DNA of 10,047 nt from Tyzzerella sp. UBA1042. Lineage in GTDB: Bacteria > Bacillota > Clostridia > Lachnospirales > Anaerotignaceae. A model generated the notes under the pieces. It searched no databases. It was not told the DNA's origin and saw only the letters and a program-made list of their open reading frames with translations. Both the position numbers and the translations under genes were made by a program. The stretch spans positions 1 through 10,047 of the forward strand of contig DCDZ01000025.1 of the NCBI GenBank assembly GCA_002316675.1, read 5' to 3'. Shown here piece after piece: positions 1-6,927 of this stretch. Position 1 is the first letter of the stretch, and each line of letters opens with the position of its first letter.

Positions 1-2171
1 TTCACCGTAATTTCATCCTTCACCAGCATTGCAAGGTCTCTTGTCATGCCGGGGAATTTGGGCAGGGGCTGATAGGTCACGTTTTTATCGGCATAAGCAA
101 TCAGCTTCTCCAAATCCAAAACGGCCAAATATGCTTTTGTTCCGATTTCGTAATTTTTTGCCACAATCGGGTGCACCTCACCGAAATAGCCCACGCCTTC
201 GCCGTCTATTTTCAGGCTTGCAGTTCTGCCGGGATGCATCCAGAGGGTTTCCTTCTCGGGAAGATATTCAGCACGCTTTGTCAAGCCCAAAACATCAACC
301 AAATGCTCCACAATCCCTTTCAAATCATAGAAATCCATATTTCCGTACATTCCAATGGTCAGGGTAGGGATTTCGTGGGGCAGCTCCGTCAAAGGCAGCG
401 CCTTGGGAATATACACTCTGGCAACTTCAAACAAGCCTGCCTGCTCGTTTCTTCTATTATAATTGGTTGCCAAGGAGGTTAAAATTCCATTGAAGGAAAC
501 AGTACGCATGATGCTGAAATCCTCCCCTAAGGGGTTGGAAATGGTAACCGTTTCTCTCAATTTGCTATCCCCGGGAATCAACAGCTTATCAAAAACCTTA
601 GGGCTTTCAAAGCTATAGGTCATGGCTTCGCAAAGACCATCGGCAATCATGGTATCCTTCACCAAGGCGGTAATGGTTTGCTCATAGGTTTTCTTGCCAA
701 CGGTGGGTGTGCCTGCCGCCAAGGTAGCCGTAATCTTATCATAGCCAAAGAAGCGGGCAACCTCCTCCGCCAAATCCGCCTGGGCTTCCAAGTCAGGGCG
801 ATAGGTAGGCACGATTACCGTATGCTTTACAGGGTCGACGATGAGGCCCAAGCGTTCAAAGGTCACCTGCATATTCCTTTCTGAAATTTCTGTTCCCAAA
901 AATTTATTAATCCACTCCGGTGAATAGGAAAGCTCCCAAGATTTTCTCTCGTTGGGATAGCAATCCACCATGCCCGGCACAACCTCACCAATGCCAAGCA
1001 GCTCCACAAGCTGAACGGCACGGTTCACCGCATCAAGGGCCAAATTAGGGTCTAACCCCTTTTCATACTTACTGGAGGCATCGGTACGCAAGCCGATATT
1101 TTTTGCGGTAATACGCACATTGGGGCCATTGAAGTTTGCAGATTCAAATAAAATCGCCTCCGCATCCTCACTGATCATAGAGTTTTCGCCGCCCATAACC
1201 CCTGCAACGGCAACAGCCTTTTCCGGATCGGCAATCACCAGCATAGACTCATCCAGGGTTCTTTCCACGCCGTCTAAAGTCACAATTTTTTCACCGGGCT
1301 CCGCATTTCTCACAATAATTTTTCTATCTGCAATACAGTCAATATTAAATGCGTGCATGGGCTGTCCCATTTCCAGCATCACATAGTTTGTAATATCTAC
1401 AATATTATTGATGGGGCGAACGCCTGCGGCACGCAATCTTTTGCGCATCCAACGGGGAGAAGGCCCGATTTTTACATTCTTTACCGCTCTTGCAATATAT
1501 CTGGGACAAAGCGCGGGGTTTTTGATTTCCACGGAAATCATTTCGTCAATTTTTCCCGTACCCTCTTCTTTTACCGTAATTTCCGGATAACGGAATTCCT
1601 CTTTATAGGTTGCGGCGGTTTCCCTTGCCAAGCCGAGAATGCTGAAGCAATCCGGGCGGTTGGAGGTGATTTCAAATTCCACCACCACGTCTTTGATATC
1701 CAAAAGCTCCGGCACATCCTTCCCCAATGCCACAGCCTCGGGGAAGATATAAATGCCGTTCTCCGGCGCTTCCGGAAAATCATGACGGTCACAGCCCAAC
1801 TCTTCAACGGAGCAAAGCATTCCCTCGGAGGTAACCCCACGCAAAACGCCGGTTTTGATTTCTTTTCCCCCTGCAATCACAGAGCCATTTAGGGCAACAG
1901 GCACATAATCCCCCACTTTGACATTCTGGGCACCTGTTACAATGGTTAAGTCTCTGCCTTGCGCCGCATCAATGGTACAAATTTGCAGCTTATCCGCATC
2001 GGGATGCTTTTCAATGGCTTTAATATAGCCGGAAACCACATTTTTTATTTCTCCCCCCAAGGTGGTATAGCCCTCCACCTTGGAACCGCTCATTGTAATA
2101 TCTTCTACAAAATCTTTCATGCCTACGTTTACGTCGGCATATTCTTTCAACCAAGACATCGGTAAATCCAT
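1..2171 (-). CDS. pheT: Phenylalanyl-tRNA synthetase beta subunit, 3' end cut by window edge
   Basis: This is the beta subunit of the cytoplasmic (alphabeta)2 enzyme that charges tRNA-Phe; in this family it carries tRNA-binding and editing modules, while the alpha subunit holds the active site. The frame is open for 723 codons from the ATG to the left edge. The N-terminal EMAP/OB-type tRNA-binding domain spans about residues 43-150 (HPDADKLQ, TGAQNV, SEGMLCS). The conserved EITSNRPDC follows at about 167, then B3/B4 editing-region sequence and B5 further on. The visible end (FPGMTRDLAMLV) matches the start of the FDX-ACB anticodon-binding domain. The family is usually about 800 aa, so roughly 75 residues lie outside. 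The ATG at 2171 is chosen because AAAGGAG (2182-2188) sits 10 nt upstream; the next in-frame ATG (2159) would be 22 nt away. The gene lies 42 nt after pheS and shares its T-box control. No frameshift was noticed. Confidence 0.97.
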   Translation of the reverse strand, partial: MDLPMSWLKEYADVNVGMKDFVEDITMSGSKVEGYTTLGGEIKNVVSGYIKAIEKHPDADKLQICTIDAAQGRDLTIVTGAQNVKVGDYVPVALNGSVIAGGKEIKTGVLRGVTSEGMLCSVEELGCDRHDFPEAPENGIYIFPEAVALGKDVPELLDIKDVVVEFEITSNRPDCFSILGLARETAATYKEEFRYPEITVKEEGTGKIDEMISVEIKNPALCPRYIARAVKNVKIGPSPRWMRKRLRAAGVRPINNIVDITNYVMLEMGQPMHAFNIDCIADRKIIVRNAEPGEKIVTLDGVERTLDESMLVIADPEKAVAVAGVMGGENSMISEDAEAILFESANFNGPNVRITAKNIGLRTDASSKYEKGLDPNLALDAVNRAVQLVELLGIGEVVPGMVDCYPNERKSWELSYSPEWINKFLGTEISERNMQVTFERLGLIVDPVKHTVIVPTYRPDLEAQADLAEEVARFFGYDKITATLAAGTPTVGKKTYEQTITALVKDTMIADGLCEAMTYSFESPKVFDKLLIPGDSKLRETVTISNPLGEDFSIMRTVSFNGILTSLATNYNRRNEQAGLFEVARVYIPKALPLTELPHEIPTLTIGMYGNMDFYDLKGIVEHLVDVLGLTKRAEYLPEKETLWMHPGRTASLKIDGEGVGYFGEVHPIVAKNYEIGTKAYLAVLDLEKLIAYADKNVTYQPLPKFPGMTRDLAMLVKDEITV

Positions 2172-2213
2172 ACTAATAACGCTCCTTTCAATATAAAAGC
2201 CCTTTTGGTATTT

Positions 2214-3233
2214 TTAGAACTGCTTCAAGAATTTCATGTCATTTTCAAACAGCAAACGCATATCCGTAATGCCATAACGCTGCATGGCAACACGCTCAAG
2301 GCCCATACCAAAAGCAAAACCGCTGTATTCCTCGGGGTCTATCCCACACATTTTCAAAACCTTGGGATGCACCATACCGCAGCCCAAAAGCTCAATATAG
2401 CCTTCGCCCTTACATACACGGCAGCCTTTACCGCCGCAGGCAAAGCAGGTAACGTCCATTTCTGCGCTGGGCTCTGTGAAGGGGAAATGATGGGGGCGGA
2501 AGCGCACCTTTGTATCCTCGCCAAACAATTCCTTGGCAAAAACAGCCAACGCACCCTTTAAATCCCCCATGGTAATATTTTGATCAACCACAAGGCCTTC
2601 CAGCTGATGGAACACAGGAGAATGGGTTGCATCCACCTCATCAGAACGGTACACCGTACCGGGAGAAATCATACGGATGGGCATTTTGCCTTTTTCCATG
2701 GTACGCACCTGAATGGGTGAGGTCTGTGTTCTTAACAGGATACCGTTGCCAATATAAAAGGTATCCTGTTCATCTCTTGCGGGATGATTTGCTGGGATAT
2801 TTAAGGCTTCAAAGTTATAGTATTCCTGTTCAACCTCCGGCCCTTCCACAACCTCATAGCCCATACCCATGAAAATATTGCTGATTTCATCAATCACAAT
2901 GCTCATAGGGTGTTTATGGCCTTCCGCTTGGGGCTTTCCGGGCATGGTTACGTCGATTTTTTCTTTTTCTAAGCGATGGGCAATCTCCGCCGCTTGCAGG
3001 CGTCTTTTTTCTTCCTCTAGCTTATTTTCAATGTCCTGTCTGATTTCATTGGCAAGCTGACCAATGATGGGGCGTTCTTCGGCGGAAAGCCTTCCCATTT
3101 CCTTCAAAATGGCAGTTAATTCCCCCTTCTTTCCCAGATATTTTACCTTCAACTCTTCAATATCCTTCAATGCGGCTGCTTCATGAAAGGCAGCAATGGC
3201 CTTATCATGGATTTGTTTTAATTTATCCTTCAT
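2214..3233 (-). CDS. pheS: Phenylalanyl-tRNA synthetase alpha subunit
   Basis: This is the catalytic alpha subunit, a class II aminoacyl-tRNA synthetase that activates phenylalanine with ATP and transfers it to tRNA-Phe, working in a heterotetramer with PheT. The protein is 339 aa, the usual bacterial length. Residues 1-95 form the charged, helical N-terminal coiled-coil arm that contacts tRNA. The catalytic core starts at GHKHPM (about 105). Motif 2 is at 191-213 (PGTVYRSDEVDATHSPVFHQ), and motif 3 with GFAFGMGLER at 305-314. A four-cysteine cluster (CFAC...CRVC, 263-274) is common in Firmicutes PheS. The start at 3233 is set by AGGAG at 3241-3245, 7 nt upstream, and by the family N-terminus. 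The frame stays open upstream through the leader, but those 62 codons encode T-box RNA, not protein. It is first in the pheST operon. Confidence 0.98.
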   Translation of the reverse strand: MKDKLKQIHDKAIAAFHEAAALKDIEELKVKYLGKKGELTAILKEMGRLSAEERPIIGQLANEIRQDIENKLEEEKRRLQAAEIAHRLEKEKIDVTMPGKPQAEGHKHPMSIVIDEISNIFMGMGYEVVEGPEVEQEYYNFEALNIPANHPARDEQDTFYIGNGILLRTQTSPIQVRTMEKGKMPIRMISPGTVYRSDEVDATHSPVFHQLEGLVVDQNITMGDLKGALAVFAKELFGEDTKVRFRPHHFPFTEPSAEMDVTCFACGGKGCRVCKGEGYIELLGCGMVHPKVLKMCGIDPEEYSGFAFGMGLERVAMQRYGITDMRLLFENDMKFLKQF

Positions 3234-3240
3234 AATGCGT

Positions 3241-3505
3241 CTCCTCTCAAAAATGAACAAAAAAATAGCCCCCATCCAAAAAGGGACGAAGACTTCCGTG
3301 GTACCACCCAAATTCCTGCAAACACAGGCACTCTTATGCGTAACGAGCATCCATCGGATTTTCCTACTATGGTTCAGAAAACCAGCTCCGGTGGGAACTT
3401 CTATAAGCTCTGCTGCCAAAAACGCTTCCAGCCGATGGCGTTTTCTCTCTGCTGCCCTTTGCTTATATACTTTTCACCTTCATCGCTATTCATTCTTTCA
3501 ATATC
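3241..3505 (-). ncRNA. T-box leader (tRNA-Phe responsive riboswitch) of pheST
   Basis: This leader reads the charging state of tRNA-Phe: uncharged tRNA stabilises an antiterminator and lets pheST be transcribed. The parts are visible on the minus strand. The Stem I base is GGTG (3475-3478) paired with CACC (3391-3394 region). The AGTA side of the specifier loop is at 3468-3471, followed by the helix TATAAGC (3461-3467) with GCTTATA (3402-3408). The opposite side of the loop reads GAAGTTCC, placing specifier codon UUC (Phe) at 3395-3397. The distal end has AGAGAG (3445-3450), a 7-bp AAAACGC/GCGTTTT stem (3438-3444 with 3419-3425) and a loop containing GCTG (3429-3432), matching the conserved AG bulge and GNUG loop. 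The antiterminator T-box GGGTGGTACCACGG is at 3296-3309. The specifier agrees with the downstream gene. The 5' end is inferred from the promoter. Confidence 0.96.
3259..3294 (-). terminator. Regulated intrinsic terminator of the pheST T-box
   Basis: On the minus strand, AGTCTTCGTCC (3284-3294) pairs with GGATGGGGGCT (3267-3277) across a 6-nt loop. This gives an 11-bp stem with several G-U pairs, followed after one A by seven T (3259-3265). It begins directly after the T-box motif, as expected for the structure that competes with the antiterminator. The U-rich 5' arm with G-U pairs makes the stem weaker than its length suggests. Confidence 0.9.
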
Positions 3506-3511
3506 AAAATC

Positions 3512-3539
3512 ATTTTATCACAACAAAACAGAAAGTCAA
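3512..3539 (-). promoter_or_regulatory. Sigma-A-type promoter of the pheST operon
   Basis: The minus strand reads TTGACT (3534-3539), a 16-bp spacer, then TAAAAT (3512-3517). The spacer ends in TGA, which gives an extended -10 (TGnTAAAAT). Transcription would begin near 3505, just ahead of T-box Stem I, which supports the assignment. Confidence 0.85.
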
Positions 3540-3757
3540 GATTTAAAATAGAATTGTGGGGAAAATACAAAAAATGATGGTGATTTCCAAGGATACTCAA
3601 ACCATTTTCTCCCGTGACAAAAGAACGCCTCCTCCGTCAAGCATTTTCAGGGGATTCTCTCCGTTTTCCGCCGAAGCAAGAAAATACAATGGGAGGCCAT
3701 AACTCTATCAGCTTCTGTTTCCCTATGGTACAGTATCCTTTGAGGAATCAGCATATC
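3540..3757. other. Non-coding spacer with an inverted-repeat-bounded segment (3627-3697)
   Basis: No credible gene is seen between the pheST promoter and the end of the degraded gene. A segment starts with GCCTCC (3627-3632) and ends with the complementary GGAGGC (3692-3697). Nested inside, ATTTTC (3643-3648) is complementary to GAAAAT (3680-3685), and GGGGA (3650-3654) can partly pair with TCTCC (3658-3662). It is richer in GC than the AT-rich flanks. It could be a structured RNA, a small palindromic repeat element or the relic of something larger; the sequence alone does not decide. No intrinsic terminator was recognised here for transcripts arriving from the right. Confidence 0.35.
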
Positions 3758-4224
3758 TCATTCGGCATGAAAGCTCTGCATTGCATCATAAATTTCATCA
3801 ACTACAGCTTCCAGCTTTTCATTCCCATAATATTTTTGATACAGTACCTTATTACCCGTCCTTGCAAAAAGCATTTGCATTTTATCGGAGGTTGCCAGTG
3901 TTGCCTGATCAAATTGGGTATCATACAATTCATGAAAGGGCACTGTTTCATAAAAGCCTTTATCCACTTTTTCTCAAGGCGCTCTTGAGAAAGGATTTTT
4001 GCAAGGAATTGGAAGCGCAGTTCAAAATATTCGGTTTCCATAGAAGGAGAATATATTCCGGAATTATCGTTCCACAGCTTCCCTTTTATCTCCCCTTCTT
4101 GGTTTATGTCATACACCAGCAAGGTTAAGTCAGACCGGTGGTGCTCAATATAATTTTTGTCTGCATGGTTTTCGCTATAGTCTATTTGAAACTCCGGGTT
4201 TGTTTCTAAAGCAGTGATGGCAAT
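3758..4224 (-). pseudogene. Degraded gene of unknown function: frameshifted, without a normal start
   Basis: Two minus-strand reading frames join into one protein-like sequence of about 155 aa. The first part (4224-3973) reads IAITALETNPEFQIDYSEN, continues with DLTLLVYDINQEGEIKGKLW, and ends at LSQERLEK. The second part (3967-3758) reads VDKGFYETVPFHELYDTQFD, then DKMQMLFARTGNKVLYQKYY, and ends FHAE before a TGA. They are joined at a run of five A (3968-3972): a sixth A would restore GAG AAA AAA GTG and one continuous frame. Upstream, the frame meets a TAG three codons before the first shown codon, with no ATG, GTG or TTG in between; only an ATT follows the ribosome binding site. The composition looks like a soluble, acidic protein with no membrane segment or motif I recognise. 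The N-terminus was probably lost. It could instead be a sequencing error plus a rare ATT start, which is less likely. Confidence 0.6.
3970..3992. repeat. Perfect 9-bp inverted repeat overlapping the frameshift run
   Basis: TTTCTCAAG (3970-3978) and CTTGAGAAA (3984-3992) are perfectly complementary around a 5-nt GCGCT loop. The hairpin lies inside the degraded gene, and one arm overlaps the homopolymer run where the frame breaks (3968-3972). It may have promoted slippage there. It has no function that I can assign. Confidence 0.6.
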
Positions 4225-4237
4225 GGTGGGAAGCTAT

Positions 4238-4247
4238 CCCCTCCTCC
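4238..4247 (-). promoter_or_regulatory. Orphan strong ribosome binding site
   Basis: The minus strand reads GGAGGAGGGG, an excellent Shine-Dalgarno sequence. No in-frame ATG, GTG or TTG follows at a usable distance for the degraded gene; the first candidate codon is ATT, 13 nt away. It most likely marks the original 5' end of that gene, with the start and perhaps the N-terminus deleted between this site and 4224. An ATG overlapping this site opens only 24 codons, which I do not regard as a gene. Confidence 0.5.
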
Positions 4248-4490
4248 ATATAACGTATATCAATAAAATTTAGAATTATATGGAAATGCTGTAAATAAAA
4301 CCCACAAACACAATTGAATGTTTCTGTTGCAAAAAAATATTTCAGCAAGCCTTATTATACATTTCATATATTTTATTATACAAAAAAAGTACTGTTTGTA
4401 CGGTGCAAAGAAATCGGCAGGTTCTTTTACCTACAGGAAGAGGAACGGTTTTCAGTTATTCTGAATACAAGAAGTATGTACATCCGTCCA
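4248..4490. other. AT-rich intergenic region downstream of rarA, no gene seen
   Basis: This spacer between the rarA stop and the degraded gene is very AT-rich. It holds several TATAAT-like hexamers on the minus strand (4275-4280, 4354-4359, 4375-4380), but none has a convincing -35 at 16-18 bp. A short imperfect hairpin followed by seven T on the minus strand (GTAC...GTAC, near 4383-4402) is too weak to call a terminator with confidence. A small plus-strand reading frame at 4314-4496 has no ribosome binding site and is treated as chance. Confidence 0.5.
4352..4382. repeat. Direct repeat TTATTATACA, two copies 21 bp apart
   Basis: TTATTATACA occurs at 4352-4361 and again at 4373-4382, 21 bp start to start, which is two helical turns. 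On the minus strand each copy contains TGTATAAT, so they could be twin -10-like elements or a binding site for a dimeric protein. In such AT-rich DNA, chance is also possible. Confidence 0.4.
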
Positions 4491-5807
4491 TTATAGGCTT
4501 TCCTTTAACCTCTTCATATGCGCCTTAATCCGCTTTTCTACACCGCTATCTGTAATATCATAATATACCATTCCCATCAATTCATCGGGCAAATACTGTT
4601 GTTTTACATAATGGTTTGGATAATCATGGGCATACAAATAGCCAATGCCTGTTTCCCTTGCCCCGCCATAATGGGCATCCTTTAGGTGGGGCGGCACCGT
4701 GCCAATGCGAATGTTTTTCACATCCTCCAACGCTTTATTAATCCCTAGATATGCCGCATTGCTTTTGGGTGCGCAGGCGACATAAGTCACCGCTTGGGCC
4801 AAGGGAATCCGCCCTTCGGGCAAGCCGATAAAATCTACGGCCTGCATGGCGGCTACGGCAAGCTGAAGGGCATGGGGGTCTGCATTTCCCACATCCTCCG
4901 AAGCACAAATGACCACTCTGCGGGCGATAAACTTTGGGTCCTCCCCTGCGTAAATCATTTTAGCCAGATAGTATAAAGCGGCATCCGGGTCGGAACCCCG
5001 CATACTTTTAATGAACGCAGAAATGGTATCATAATGGTTATCCCCATTTTTATCATAGTTCAAGGCACGCTTCTGGATACAGTCCTCGGCAACGGGCAAT
5101 GTGATATGGATTTTGCCGTTCTTTCCCTTTTCGGTAGTTAATACCGCAAGCTCAAGGGCATTCAGAGCCGTTCGGGCATCTCCGTTGGCTACATCCGCAA
5201 GAAAAGCCAAGGCATCTTCCTCAATTTCCCCTTGATAGGCACCCATACCCCGTTCCACATCGGTAATCGCCCAGCGCAATAATTTTTCAATGTCCTTTTG
5301 CTCCAAGGGCTTCAGCTGAAAAATAATGGAGCGGGAAACCAAAGCTTTGTTTACTTCAAAATAGGGATTTTCTGTGGTTGCTCCAATGAAAATAATGGTG
5401 CCGTCTTCAACATGGGGCAAAAGGGCATCCTGCTGGGTTTTATTAAACCGATGGATTTCATCAATAAACAATATTGTTTTTGTGCCATACATCCCCTGCC
5501 GATCCTTGGCGTCGGAAACAACTTCCTTAATATCCTTAATGCCCGCCGTGGTTGCATTGAGTTGGCGGAATTCGCTTTTTGTTGTGTTTGCAATAATTTT
5601 TGCAAGGGTTGTTTTCCCTGTGCCGGGAGGGCCATAAAAAATAACCGAGCTGATGCGGTCCCCTTTTATCGCACGATATAATAATTTATCCTTGCCTACA
5701 ATATGCTCCTGTCCCACAAATTCCTCCAAGGTTTTGGGGCGCATACGGGCAGCCAAGGGAGAATCCCCGTTGCCCCTTAAGCTTCTGTTATATTCAAAAA
5801 GGTCCAT
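4491..5807 (-). CDS. rarA: RarA/MgsA-type AAA+ replication-associated ATPase
   Basis: This belongs to the RarA (MgsA, WRNIP1/Mgs1) family of AAA+ ATPases, related to clamp-loader and RuvB ATPases, which act at stalled replication forks and single-stranded gaps. The protein is 438 aa, normal for the family. Visible motifs are Walker A GPPGTGKT (59-66), Walker B ILFIDEIH (112-119), sensor 1 GATTENP (142-148), an arginine-finger region SRS (158-160) and sensor 2 NGDAR (208-212). The C-terminal half has the MgsA-type tetramerisation signature, including MRGSDPDAALYYLAKMI and the stretch around HLKDAHYGGA. The start at 5807 follows AGGCGGTGA, 4 nt upstream and overlapping the end of queA. The gap to queA is 12 nt, so the two are surely cotranscribed. 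No key residue is missing. No clear terminator follows. Confidence 0.97.
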   Translation of the reverse strand: MDLFEYNRSLRGNGDSPLAARMRPKTLEEFVGQEHIVGKDKLLYRAIKGDRISSVIFYGPPGTGKTTLAKIIANTTKSEFRQLNATTAGIKDIKEVVSDAKDRQGMYGTKTILFIDEIHRFNKTQQDALLPHVEDGTIIFIGATTENPYFEVNKALVSRSIIFQLKPLEQKDIEKLLRWAITDVERGMGAYQGEIEEDALAFLADVANGDARTALNALELAVLTTEKGKNGKIHITLPVAEDCIQKRALNYDKNGDNHYDTISAFIKSMRGSDPDAALYYLAKMIYAGEDPKFIARRVVICASEDVGNADPHALQLAVAAMQAVDFIGLPEGRIPLAQAVTYVACAPKSNAAYLGINKALEDVKNIRIGTVPPHLKDAHYGGARETGIGYLYAHDYPNHYVKQQYLPDELMGMVYYDITDSGVEKRIKAHMKRLKESL

Positions 5808-5819
5808 TTCATCACCGCC

Positions 5820-6854
5820 TTATGGTTTTGTTAAAAAAAGACAAGCATCTCCAAAGGAAAAAAAACGATATTTTTCCTTAACCGCCTCGGCATAGGCTTG
5901 CATGGTCAAATCCTTCCCCATCAGTGCAGAAACCAACATAATCAGTGTGGATTCCGGCAAATGAAAATTTGTAATCAAGCAATCTACAATTTTGAAGGAA
6001 TAGCCGGGATAAATAAATATTTGTGTCCAACCGCTTTTTGCCTGCACCACTCCGGTATCATCCGTAACAGCTTCCAAGGTACGGGTGCTGGTGGTTCCTA
6101 CGGAAAAGATGCGTCCGCCCTGTCTTTTTGCCTCGTTGATCATGTCAGCCTGGGTTTGCTCCACAACGTAATATTCCGAATGCATTTCATGCTCCAAAAT
6201 ATCCGCAGCCTTGACGGGACGAAAGGTGCCTAAGCCAACATGGAGGGTAATATGGGCAATTTTTACCCCCATCTCTTCAATTTCCTTTAAAAGCTCCGGC
6301 GTAAAATGCAGCCCTGCCGTAGGTGCCGCCGCAGAGCCTTCATGCTTTGCATAAACCGTTTGATACCGTTCTTTATCCTCCAAACGGTGGGTGATATAAG
6401 GCGGCAAGGGCATTTCCCCAAGTTCGTCCAGAATTGCTTCAAAAACGCCCTCATAGGAAAATTGAATCATGCGGTTTCCCCCTTCAATCACCTCTAAAAC
6501 CTCGGCAATCAGCTTGCCATCGCCAAAGGAAATTTTATCGCCGGGCTTTGCTTTTTTCCCCGGGCGCACTAAAACCTCCCAAGTGTCCAAATCCTGCCTT
6601 GTTAAAAGCAAAATTTCCACCATTGCCCCTGTGTCCACACGGACACCGTATAAACGGGCAGGCAGCACACGGGTATCATTAATCACAAGGCAATCTCCTG
6701 CACGCAGGTAGTCCTTGATATCACGAAAGTGCTTGTGCTTCCAAGCACCTGTGTTTTTATCCACAACCAATAATCTGGAGGAGGCCCTGTCAGCCAGCGG
6801 CTCTTGGGCAATCAATTCCTCCGGCAAATCAAAATAAAACTCACTTGTTTTCAT
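5820..6854 (-). CDS. queA: S-adenosylmethionine:tRNA ribosyltransferase-isomerase
   Basis: QueA transfers and isomerises the ribose part of S-adenosylmethionine onto 7-aminomethyl-7-deazaguanine already inserted at tRNA position 34, forming epoxyqueuosine in the queuosine pathway. The protein is 344 aa, the usual length. Family signatures are NDTRVLPARL (59-68), WEVLVRPGKKAKPGD, PLPPYITH, AAPTAGLHFT, HVGLGTFRPV, VGTTSTRTLE, and near the C-terminus TNFHLPESTLIMLVSAL. The start at 6854 has AGGAG (6863-6867) 8 nt upstream and gives the standard N-terminus. It follows the 89-aa gene after 73 nt in which I found no good promoter or terminator, so it probably belongs to the operon starting with the SpoIID-type gene. 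In many clostridia and bacilli queA is followed by tgt, its pathway partner; here rarA follows instead. Confidence 0.98.
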   Translation of the reverse strand: MKTSEFYFDLPEELIAQEPLADRASSRLLVVDKNTGAWKHKHFRDIKDYLRAGDCLVINDTRVLPARLYGVRVDTGAMVEILLLTRQDLDTWEVLVRPGKKAKPGDKISFGDGKLIAEVLEVIEGGNRMIQFSYEGVFEAILDELGEMPLPPYITHRLEDKERYQTVYAKHEGSAAAPTAGLHFTPELLKEIEEMGVKIAHITLHVGLGTFRPVKAADILEHEMHSEYYVVEQTQADMINEAKRQGGRIFSVGTTSTRTLEAVTDDTGVVQAKSGWTQIFIYPGYSFKIVDCLITNFHLPESTLIMLVSALMGKDLTMQAYAEAVKEKYRFFSFGDACLFLTKP

Positions 6855-6927
6855 AGTTTAAACTCCTAAATCCAACTACACGAAATATGCTTAGCTCTTT
6901 TGTCTGAATCCCGCCCCAAGGCAAAGG

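Noticed and set aside
29..2165. Several plus-strand frames of 60-179 codons over pheT
   Set aside because: The minus-strand frame is an unbroken pheT with family motifs throughout; the plus-strand frames lack ribosome binding sites and family features.
3234..3419. N-terminal extension of PheS by 62 residues (open frame up to 3419)
   Set aside because: The extension runs through the T-box RNA and its terminator. The ATG at 3233 has a good ribosome binding site and matches the family N-terminus.
3614..4128. Two plus-strand frames of 115-124 codons over the degraded gene
   Set aside because: The minus-strand translation has the more protein-like composition and a ribosome binding site in the right direction; the plus frames look like antisense shadows.
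4383..4402. Intrinsic terminator for rarA (GTAC...GTAC followed by seven T on the minus strand)
   Set aside because: The stem is only 4 bp with a 5-nt loop, too weak to call; it also lies nearly 90 nt past the stop.
4450..4464. Hairpin TTCAG-TTATT-CTGAA as rarA terminator
   Set aside because: Five base pairs and no T run follow it in the minus-strand direction.
4314..4496. Plus-strand 60-codon frame in the spacer after rarA
   Set aside because: No ribosome binding site, AT-rich composition giving many Tyr, Phe and Lys codons, and an end overlapping the rarA stop.
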